Below, piece after piece: positions 10,057-19,000 of a DNA stretch of 64,000 nucleotides. A program made the translations under genes and the position numbers. This DNA comes from Thraustochytrium sp. TN22 (Eukaryota > Sar > Bigyra > Thraustochytrida > Thraustochytriidae): contig JABLUY010000053.1 in assembly GCA_013306675.1 (NCBI GenBank), positions 1 through 64,000 on the forward strand, read 5' to 3'. The stretch's first letter is position 1; each line of letters opens with the position of its first letter. The notes beneath the pieces were generated by a model. It saw nothing but the letters and a program-made list of their open reading frames with translations, was not told where the DNA came from and did not search any database.

Positions 10057-10947
10057 TTACTTGACTCTCTTGAGCCTGCCCTTGAATGTAAAAGATGCAG
10101 GGAAGCGGATCTCCTTGGAGTTCGGGTCGTGCACGCCGATACTAATGTTGCAGCCAATCCACAAGAAGCACATCTCACGGCGTTTGATGCGCCGGCCGTT
10201 CAAATAGATGCCATTGAGCTGGCCAGCGGAGACCTTGTCAGGGCTGGCACCGTCGGGCTTCTCGTCGTCGCTGGCGTCCGCACTCTGGCCCACTGCCTTG
10301 TTGCGCTTTTTCCCGCTGGACTTCCCAGATGGAGCTGCGCTCGACACGTCCGAGATGGCGAACCAGCCGCTGTACCTATACACCTGGAACTCGACCTGCG
10401 CCAGTCCCTCGATCCCTTCGAGCATGATGTCGCATTTTTCGCTGGCGCCCGCGGAGAGCGGCTTGCCGGACGGAACACGCCACATGCAACCCTGGACCGG
10501 GCCCTTGGTACACTCCAATGCCGCATCGTACATGAGCTGATCCGAGACGACCGTCAAGATGCACTTGCCCAGACGGATGGCACACGAGAGCGGCACGGAC
10601 TCGCTCGAATCCTTTTTGAGGCGAAGCGATCGATGCCCGAGCAGAAGGTATGTCCCCGTCGAAGACCCGGCGTCTGCAACACTCCAACTGGTGGTGGCCT
10701 TATCGTAGGTCATGACGGCATGCGTTGAGCTCGTCGACCGATTCGACACGACCACGTTGCACTCTGCGCGCCGCCCAATCTTAACCTTGCTGCGCTTTGT
10801 GTTGAGTCGCTGCATTGCCCACTCCAGATCCTCCGAGTACACCCGCCACTGTTTGGTCTTGGAGACGCGCAACGCCATCTCTGAGATGTCTATCTCGTCC
10901 ACATACTCTTCGGGGTCCTTTACCACCACCGAGACGCCGCCGCCCAT
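10057..10947 (-). CDS. Double forkhead-associated (FHA) domain protein
   Basis: A 296-residue protein. FHA domains bind phosphothreonine, often in DNA-damage or kinase signalling. The first domain spans about residues 45-135 and has the canonical Gly58-Arg59, the Ser-x-x-His loop ending at His76, and Gly94-Ser95...Thr97-Gly98-Thr99. A second, divergent FHA-like unit spans about residues 155-275 (Gly168 loop, a strand resembling WFAISDV, then NGIYLNG at 245-251). It is split by a ~40-residue Lys/Ser/Asp-rich insert. The protein begins Met-Gly-Gly-Gly-Val-Ser, which fits an N-myristoylation site, so membrane attachment is possible. The ATG at 10945-10947 was chosen because upstream frame sequence is Arg/Ala low complexity. 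No catalytic domain is present, so the partner kinase is unknown. Confidence 0.85.
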   Translation of the reverse strand: MGGGVSVVVKDPEEYVDEIDISEMALRVSKTKQWRVYSEDLEWAMQRLNTKRSKVKIGRRAECNVVVSNRSTSSTHAVMTYDKATTSWSVADAGSSTGTYLLLGHRSLRLKKDSSESVPLSCAIRLGKCILTVVSDQLMYDAALECTKGPVQGCMWRVPSGKPLSAGASEKCDIMLEGIEGLAQVEFQVYRYSGWFAISDVSSAAPSGKSSGKKRNKAVGQSADASDDEKPDGASPDKVSAGQLNGIYLNGRRIKRREMCFLWIGCNISIGVHDPNSKEIRFPASFTFKGRLKRVK

Positions 10948-12013
10948 GGTGATTGAGGTGTCGTCGAGAGCGCCGTACCGTACCGCCGCTGCTTCGTTTC
11001 GCTGTGCCTTCGCACAGCTCGCCCCGCGGCTCCTCGCGGCAAGCGCAGCCCGACCGCGCACTACGGCGCGCCGGGTCGCCGCTGCCGCGGCACGAAGGCA
11101 CGCGCGCACGCACGCGCGCACGCACGCACGCACGCGCGCTCTACCCGAGCACCAGCTTTGCCGATGGGTTTAGCTGTTGACACGTTGAGCAAAGCCTCCG
11201 CGCTGCTCGCACCCAGCGGAGTGCTGCGCAAATCGATGCTGTTGACCGGACCAACACCAGCTGTCGGTCGGTGCCTAATCTAAAGGCCAGTCAGGACCTA
11301 CACACTAGAAACCTAATTTATTCATGCACATGTACACCTGGCAAGGCGCGCACTTGCGAAAACTTCCTTCCAGGCGTCGCGCACTGCTGCCGATGCCCGC
11401 AAGCGGCCGCGGCTGGGCAGTCGCCGTCGCCGAGCGGCCCGGTCTGGGCCGTCGCAACGGCGGCGGCCGCCTTTGCAACGGATCTCCCTGTTCTCCGCCA
11501 CCGCACTTGCGGCCCGAGCCTTGACCTACCGAATAATTCGTTTCTCGCGCCTCCTTGTATTGCCCTTTGGACAGCGCTCCAGCTCCTGTCGCAAGGTCGC
11601 CCCAGGATATGGTGTGGTACGCGATAAGCGAGTTTTCACGGTTCAAGAGGGTCGGCCACCATGTGATGGTGGGGCGCTGCACAAAAAGGCGGCTGGTCAC
11701 GCCTGGCCACGCCTGGCCTGTCCTGGCCTAGTCACTCACAAGGTTCGCTTTGTGGTTCGCAAAAGTACACACCCGCGCTTGTCCATGATGTGACTGTGAA
11801 TGCCTGCCCGCGCGGGGCTCACCCAGCTCCCCTGCGTGGCGTGGGATCATGATGGACATTGTGCTCGCGCTCGGGCAAGGCCATGGCACCTGCGGCATTC
11901 GCGCGCTCTGCGGAGGCAGAGCGAGCGCCGCGGGCGGAGGAGGCGGGGGGTCGGCGCGACGCGTCGCGTCGCGCTTGGGCACTCTGACTCAAGGTTTCTG
12001 AGCGCTTGGCACG
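10948..12013. other. Divergent spacer between the FHA gene and the MAP kinase kinase gene
   Basis: It must contain the two promoters. A (CACG/CGCA)n purine-pyrimidine repeat lies at about 11100-11140, in a position likely to be the FHA 5' leader. No gene is supported. Confidence 0.5.
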
Positions 12014-14182
12014 ATGATTGGCATCAAAGACCTCGCGCAGCTTAACATGGCGCGGCGGAGGAAGAGACCGCCGCCGCCACCGCTGCCGCGCCAGGGGCTC
12101 TCCAAGGCGGCCGTCATCAGGTCTGCTCACAGCAGCGGCAGCGGCGTCGGTGCCGTGGTGCCACCGCCCGGTGCCGAGACCGACCGGCGCAAAGCACCGC
12201 CATCTTTCCCACCGCCGCCACGCAAGCCCGCGACGGCGCCAGGCCTGCCACCGGCCCGCGGGCCTCGCTCCGCGAGGTTGCCGCCGCAGCATGCTGAGGT
12301 CCAGCCTCAGCAGCAGCCTCAGCCTCAGCAGCAGCACCACCAGCAGCACCAGCACCAGCAGCACCAGCACCAGCACCAGCCGCAGCAGCGCGGTGCTCCG
12401 CCCGGGTATTGGAAGCCCCCTCCGCCGAGTGCAAGCATCCCAACTGGCGCAAAGGACGTCGGCCGTGAAGGCGCCCGGAGCGTTCTCACTCCTCTTCGAG
12501 CGACGCAGCAGCAACAACATCAGGCCCAGACCTTCACGCGGGAGGCTGCCTCAACAGAGCCAGAGCCCGCGACTGTATTACCCGATGACGAGGTCGAGGC
12601 AGAATCGCACGTCGACAACTCGAAGAAGTCTGCCATGGTCGGTGGTGGTCCAGATGAAGCAGAGCCAATCGCAGGGGACAGCGCGCTAGCCGCCGATCAG
12701 GCCGACTTCGCCACGGCGGAAACCGACTTTGCCACGGCGGGAGCCGACGTCGCCATGGCGGCCACAGCCGCACCTGCACCCAAAGCACGAAAGCCTCGGC
12801 CTCAGCTGACCCTAAGCGTGCTCGACGAAGAAGAGAGCGACGGCCAGGAGGAGAACAATGCAACGAGTCAGAAGCGAGGGGCTTCGACGAAGCTCTCCTT
12901 GGATATTGAGAGCGACGAGGAAGGAGAGGACGCAGACAGTGGAATGTACTTCGCGCACGGGCACGGAGACAGCGGCGAGAGCCAGGGCGACGTGATCGCC
13001 GTGGGCAGCTTCGAGGTATACGAGGGCGGTATTCGCGGCGAAAATGCAATGGAGGCGAGCGTAAAGGAAGAGCTCACAATGATGGCAGCCTTGGGGCAGG
13101 GTGCTGGCGGCATCGTGTACAAGGCGGTGCATCGACCGACGCTGCAGCTGGTGGCAGTCAAGACCATCCCGGTATATGACCCGAAGAAGCGAGCGCAGAT
13201 GATCAAGGAGCTCAAGGCGCTCTATGACAACATGGCACCTATTCGGGGCGAGGCGGAGGCACGCGCTGCGGCCGCAGCGGCGGCATCGGGCAACGCGCCG
13301 TGCCCGTTCATCGTGACCTTTCATGACGCCTTTGTGAACCCGGAGCGCGCCAACGTGGCCATGGTGGTCGAGTACATGGACGGCGGCAGTCTGCAAGACA
13401 TCGCGGACGCTGGCGGCTGTGCGAACGAGAGCGTGCTGTCGCAGATCGCGTACCGAATCCTGCGCGGTCTGCAGTTCATCCACGAGCGGCACCAGATCCA
13501 CCGCGACATCAAGCCTTCAAACCTGCTCATCAACCATCGCGGCGAGGTCAAGATCTCAGACTTCGGTATTGTGCGCGAGCTTGAGTCCACGCAGGCCATG
13601 GCGTCCACCTTTGTTGGCACGCTCACGTACATGAGCCCGGAGCGCATCAGCGGCCTCTCATACAGCGCCAACTCGGATGTTTGGTCCTTCGGTCTCAGCC
13701 TCATGTCCGTGGCACTCGGCGCGTACCCGCTGGCCACGGCAGGCGGATACTGGGCGCTGCTCTCCATTCTGAATGAGGGCCCGGTCCCGAGGCTGCCGGA
13801 CGACCGCTTCAGCCCCATGATGATTGACTTTGTGGACCAGTGCCTCACGCGCGATCCTGCGGCCCGGCCCTCCTGCGAGCAGCTCTTGCGCCATCCTTTT
13901 GTCACGCAGTCGGAGCCGCTCGTCCAGGCGCAGCTCGAGTCGCCCGGCGTGCACGGCGCCCCGCTCGACTCAGACGATGCGCTCTCCGAGCTTCAGGATC
14001 TCGTGCAGGCCCTGTACGACCCTGCGGCCGACGTGCCGGCCGCCGACCAGCAGAGACTGGCCACGATCGATGATCTCCCGCTCGCAGATGTGGCACATCA
14101 GCTTGGCCTCTCGCTCCCCGTCGTTGACCGCGCGTTTCGTGATGCCGTGGGCGGCGTCGACCAGGGCGAGCCGCAGACATAG
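12014..14182 (+). CDS. MAP kinase kinase (MEK/STE7-like) with long disordered N-terminus
   Basis: A 722-residue protein kinase of the STE7 group, which would phosphorylate a MAP kinase. The N-terminal ~350 residues are Pro-, Gln- and Ala-rich, with CAG/CAC runs at about 12305-12390. The kinase domain covers about residues 355-640: Gly loop LGQGAGGIVYKAV, catalytic Lys383 in VAVKTI, a GGSLQDI segment, HRDIKPSNLL with Asp498, DFG, and TYMSPERI, the MEK-type form of the APE motif. The activation segment reads ESTQAMASTFVGT, which matches Ser/Thr-x5-Ser/Thr. An Ala/Glu insert of ~15 residues interrupts the N-lobe after the alphaC region. The C-terminal ~80 residues are predicted helical and unrecognised. 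The start is the first ATG of the frame. Confidence 0.93.
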   Translation: MIGIKDLAQLNMARRRKRPPPPPLPRQGLSKAAVIRSAHSSGSGVGAVVPPPGAETDRRKAPPSFPPPPRKPATAPGLPPARGPRSARLPPQHAEVQPQQQPQPQQQHHQQHQHQQHQHQHQPQQRGAPPGYWKPPPPSASIPTGAKDVGREGARSVLTPLRATQQQQHQAQTFTREAASTEPEPATVLPDDEVEAESHVDNSKKSAMVGGGPDEAEPIAGDSALAADQADFATAETDFATAGADVAMAATAAPAPKARKPRPQLTLSVLDEEESDGQEENNATSQKRGASTKLSLDIESDEEGEDADSGMYFAHGHGDSGESQGDVIAVGSFEVYEGGIRGENAMEASVKEELTMMAALGQGAGGIVYKAVHRPTLQLVAVKTIPVYDPKKRAQMIKELKALYDNMAPIRGEAEARAAAAAAASGNAPCPFIVTFHDAFVNPERANVAMVVEYMDGGSLQDIADAGGCANESVLSQIAYRILRGLQFIHERHQIHRDIKPSNLLINHRGEVKISDFGIVRELESTQAMASTFVGTLTYMSPERISGLSYSANSDVWSFGLSLMSVALGAYPLATAGGYWALLSILNEGPVPRLPDDRFSPMMIDFVDQCLTRDPAARPSCEQLLRHPFVTQSEPLVQAQLESPGVHGAPLDSDDALSELQDLVQALYDPAADVPAADQQRLATIDDLPLADVAHQLGLSLPVVDRAFRDAVGGVDQGEPQT

Positions 14183-14835
14183 CTTGCAGGCGAAATCTAA
14201 AACCGCCGTCAAATGATGCCTACGTCTATTTTCATTCGATTCTTTGCGCGCCACGCCATGGCGTTCATTTTTCATGGCTGCGCAAAGGGTGGGACGCAAT
14301 TTGCCAGTCTGAGGAAGCGCTCGCCATCATCCCGTTTCTAACCTGGAAGTCAGGTCGAAACTACGTGGCATTCTCATGGTGAAATGATTCTATCTCACCA
14401 ACCTGTGCACTTACCACTCTCTCTTGGGCAACATTAAAGCACGAATGCAGCTCATCCAGGACATCAAGATGTCAAATAGCAATGAGTTGAAGAAGAACAT
14501 CATGCACCGGTTCTCTCTGGCTGCATCCAGGGAAGTTTTCATGCAGAATTTGTTGAACTTCAACCATCAAGTCATCCGCGTCTACCAGCGCTAATGCATG
14601 TTGTCGATTTCTGGTCCGAGAGTGCACCACCGTGCAATTTGCGCGATGGGCTTGCCGAGGATCGTCACCGACATTAAACTGGCTGCCCGGGTTGGTCCAA
14701 CGGAGAGTCATCTACTCAATCCGACGAGAGATCGACAAAGCAATCGAGCGACAAGCAGCAGAGACGCTTGTCACTGACTCGCAAACACACAAATGGCTAC
14801 TTTCAACCGCGATATTCGGCCAGTTGGTCAGCCAG

Positions 14836-14905
14836 CCATCCATCCATCCATCCATCCATCCATCCATCCATCCATCCATCCATCCATCCAGCCAGCCAGC
14901 CAGCC
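14836..14905. repeat. (CCAT)n microsatellite grading into (CCAG)n
   Basis: About thirteen perfect CCAT copies are followed by four CCAG copies. Confidence 0.95.
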
Positions 14906-15013
14906 AACCGGTTAACGAAGGGGGGGAGGGGGCGGCTGACCGGTCAGCTAGCGGACCAAGCAGCCTGAGGCGGCGGCTCGCTTCCTTCAGCTAGCACATT
15001 GGAAGACAATTAG

Positions 15014-15488
15014 AAGTTGCGGGCTCCGTTTCCCGCTCCCGGCTCCGCGGAGGTGAAATGACTCGATTCGAAGAAGTCTGGCAGTTGCGATCAACACTGA
15101 GCCTCACGAGGTCCAAATTGTATGCCTGGATGCCTGGCGTCGGCCTATGCCCTTCACTTTGCTTTTGTGTTGGGACGCGACCCGCACCACGCCGACACGA
15201 CGAGCGCTTGAAGAACGCAAGCCTCGCGGCGACCGAGCCCCGGCCGTTCATGAGTTGTAGGCTCCGTTCCCCACTCCAACCTCCGCTGTGGCCAAACGAC
15301 TCGTTTCGAAGAAGCTGGCAGTTGTGATCAGCACTGAGCCCCTCCAGGTCCAAGTCGTACGCCTGGATGCTGGGCGTCGGCCCATGCTCTTCACCTTGCT
15401 TTTGTGTTGGGACGCGACCTGCACCACGCCGACACGACGAGCGCCTCAAGAACGCAAGCCTCGCGGCGAATGAAACCCGGCCCAGCCG
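15014..15488. repeat. Tandem duplication of a ~237-base unit in non-coding DNA
   Basis: Copy 1 spans about 15014-15246 and copy 2 about 15252-15488. Both start with a GGCTCCGTT-type sequence. They share a stretch with GCTTTTGTGTTGGGACGCGAC and end in AACGCAAGCCTCGCGGCGA. Many substitutions between copies indicate that the duplication is not recent. No frame is convincingly coding in either copy. Confidence 0.85.
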
Positions 15489-15569
15489 TTTGAGTCGTCG
15501 CTTAGCTGCGCACCTCGCTCCCTGGCAGAATTCGCCAAGTCGCCCCGCTCCGCCTCGCCTCGCCTCACC

Positions 15570-15606
15570 TCGCGTCGCGTCGCGTCGCGTCGCGTCGCGT
15601 CGCGTC
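15570..15606. repeat. (CGCGT)n pentamer array
   Basis: Seven copies. On the opposite strand this is the GACGC unit also found at 3105-3150. Confidence 0.9.
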
Positions 15607-15699
15607 GTATTGCGCTGGAGAGAAGCTGCTCCCGTCGTTCGTGCCGCGTCCCATGGCCTACCTCCCTCTCGACATCTAACTAGCTAGCTAGCTAGCTAG

Positions 15700-15735
15700 C
15701 AGGCTGTCCGTCCTAAGACTGGCGGACGCTCTAAT
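15700..15735 (+). repeat. Left terminal inverted repeat of the transposon
   Basis: It starts CAGGCTGTCCGTCCT and matches the right end in inverted orientation. It abuts a GCTA array on its outer side. Confidence 0.85.
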
Positions 15736-16026
15736 AGAGGGGTCGCCTCACTTCTGATTCTAAAATCGACGGCGAACGGAATGCGCGAAGTGATGCTTGG
15801 AATCGACTGAGCATGCATAGAAATGTATCCCCATTAGGTTTGATTGCTGTGATTCGCTTGCGAATGGTCAATTTGATTTGTGTCTAGTATTTGATAGCAG
15901 CTATATGGGGGTAGAGGGGTGTGTACGGGGACACCTCGAGGACCCCTGCACGGGGGACCCGCGCACTGGACCCGCGCAGGCACGCGGCCGCGGGCGTCTT
16001 GAAGCGTCTTGAAGACCTCTTGGACG

Positions 16027-19000
16027 CTAGATAGAGGCCCTTGGTGAGTCCTGCGACTCCGGTGACGAGCACGGGGACTCGATGATGGCGCTCCGATGAT
16101 GACAGGCCCTGGGCTTGCGTAGGGCTCGCGGCCTTGACGTCTCGGCGGCATCCTGTGCAAGTGCGCTGGCCGAGTCAGAGCTGTCCGGGCCAAAGCTGTC
16201 CGAGTCTGCACGATTCGAATCTGGTGCCGGCAACGACCCCAGCTTGGCCTTGTTGTTGCTTCGCCAGTTCGACACGAACCGAAGGAGCTTCTCCTTGCTC
16301 GGCGCATCAGCCGGCAGCTCCTTAGCCCCCTGGTCGGTTGACGACGCTGTGCCGAAGTGCTCGACCATCGCATCCCAGACCACGGCGGGCGTAGCCTCTC
16401 CGTCCGCCATCATCATCTTGACGGCGAAGTCTTTGAAAACGCCCTTCACCTGCGAAGCGCCGCGTCTGGCATTCTGTGCAAGTTCGCTGGCCGAGTCAGA
16501 GCTGTCCGGGCCAAAGCTGTCCGAGTCTGCACGATTCGAATCTGGTGCCGGCAACGGCCCCAGCTTGGCCTTGTTGTTGCTTCGCCAGTTCGACACGAAC
16601 CGAAGGAGCTTCTCCTTGCTCGGCGCATCAGCCGGCAGCTCCTTAGCCCCCGGGTCGGTTGCGGAGGCTGTGCCGAAGTGCCCGACCATCGCATCCCAGA
16701 CCACGGCGGGCGTAGCCGCTCCGTCCGCCATCATCATCCTGACGGCGAAGTCTTTGAAAACGCCCTTCACCTGCGAAGCGCCGCAACCACGGGTTCCAGG
16801 CAGAGCGCCCAGGCGATTCTTGTTACTCTTCTTGGCCATCTGGAATCTCGTCCTGAAAACAGACAAGATGTCCGGGACGAGCGCAAGCGCCGTTCCCTGA
16901 AAGTGCTCCGTGGCCTTCGCGAGCGCCTCGCTGGGCATGCAGTCCATGTCTTGCCTGAGCAGGTCCTCGATGAAGTCGATGTATTCGCTTGGGAAGACGT
17001 CCTTTAGCTCCCGCGCCCGAGCGACGTAGTCAGGCGCCGGAAGACCCTTCTCACGCGCGGTGTTGCGCCAGCCGAGGAACCTGTTGATCTCTCCCTTGAC
17101 GTCCTTCTCCGAGAGCATGTTCATGTCGTGCGGAAAGCTCGTGCGGAGGCGCTCCAGCATCGTCGGGGCGGAGACTTTAATCCCGGTCCCCTGTTCCGCA
17201 GCAAACATCTGTGCAAGAGCGACTCGGTAGTGGCCAGCAAGCGTCGAACCGGTGCGATAGCCCACCTTGGGCCGCCGCGCAAAGCCTGGAGCTTCGAAGG
17301 AAGCGCTCGCATCGAAGTTAGCTGCGTCTTCATACTCGCGCATTTCGCCGTTGCCGTCACGGATCTCAATGCCAGCTTTGTTCAGTACCGCCTCCACGTT
17401 TCTAACGGCGAAGGCAACCAGGTCGCGGCGGCGAGGTGCCTCGTGCGTGGCTCCAGGGCCGACATGTCCGGGGCCAGTTGAACTACCGCTCTTGCTGCCG
17501 GTTTCATCGTCGGATTCGCTGCCTGAGCTGTCGTTCGAGTCGCCGTCGTCGTCGTCGTCTCCATCGCAGGAGTCTGCTTGTAGCTCCACACTCTCCACAT
17601 GGCGAGCGAGGGACGTTGCCTGCAGACCGTTTACTGACTGCTGCGCGCTGTTCATGCGCTCCCTCCTGATGCGCTCCTCGTGCCTGAGGAGGGATGGTAC
17701 GTCTGCACCAGTCGCAGCGGCGCCAAAACATGTAAGGCCGGCGCGGGCAAAAAGAGGCTCTGCGCTGGAAGAGCTTACTATCGGGCTGTTCTCGTCGTCA
17801 TCCTCACTGTCGTCGTTGTTGCCGCCGTTGTTGCCAGGAGTGTCGTCGGCGTTGATGTCGCGCACGTCGCCGCGCGTGAGCTTGACGGTCTGTGTGCGCC
17901 CGTCCAGCTCGAAGACAACGGCCGTGCCGATTTTCGAGTACTCCCAGGTTTGCAGCTCGAAGACTCCGGCCCATGAGAAGGGATCTTCGGGGTTCAAAGA
18001 AGCTCTGCCCGCATGCTCGCCATCAGGCATTGCGCAGAACTCGATTTCGTTCTGTCGCGATACGCGCCCGACCGCAGCAAGGAGGTTTGCGTAGCGCTCC
18101 ATTCTGCGGCCCAGCATCGCACGATCGATGTCGACGAGCTGCACGAAGGTGTTGTCGATCCCGCGCGCGGATGTGAGCGCTCGAAAGAGCTCTCTGGGCG
18201 CCGTGACGTTGTGGCCTTCCGCCACGTACTTGTTCACGTGACGCATGGCGTTCGCGAAATGCGCGTCGATGGAGCACTTGCCATCGCACGACTCGGTGTG
18301 GAGGTAGCGGCGGATGTTGACGCCGGTGGCCAGGGAGATGTACGGCATCGAAGCAATGAGCGTGCTCGCGTGGTAGCACTTTGCGTTGTCACTCTGCATC
18401 GTGACCGACTCCACCTGATCGAAAGCCGGGTAAACCTTGAGCTGAAGGAGGAAAAGCTCGAGGAGCGCGGCGACTGTGATGCCATTTTGCAGGTTGTCCG
18501 TCTCGAGAATCTGATCCAGATAGACCAGCTCTGGCTCTTCGTTGACGCGCTTCTTGACGGGATCGTAGACGAAGAACATCACCATGAAGCCGTGCCATGA
18601 GATGCCACGCTTGCCGAAGTGCTCGACCGATTTCTGGCGGTAGTAGATCGGCTGGAACTTCATCTTGAAGTCCATCACCACGATGACCTCGCGCGGCTTC
18701 TCCCACTTGTTCTCCTCCGCGTTTCTCCTCATCTCCCCCTCGATGTGGCTGATGCGAAGCCGCTGGTTGGCGACACGTGCACACTGGCCCCGCCAGAGGC
18801 GAGTCAGCTTCTCACAGCGCCTGACTGCGCTGAGAGCGTGCTCCGCGTCAAACTCGTCGCTGTAGCGAATGTCGGCGGCCTGCACGGACTTGCGCAGCAG
18901 GTCGAAGAAGTATGGCACGAATTTGCAGCCGTTGCAGGCCATCGTCATCTTCTTCTGCGTGCCTGGATCCGGCCGAGCGAGAGCATACGACAAGCCGTGC

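Larger units (their letters stand above)
14183..15699. other. Gene-free spacer left of the transposon
   Basis: No gene is supported. It is AT-richer up to about 14.8 kb, then carries a CCAT microsatellite, a ~237-base tandem duplication, a CGCGT pentamer array and a GCTA array into which the transposon is inserted. Confidence 0.6.
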
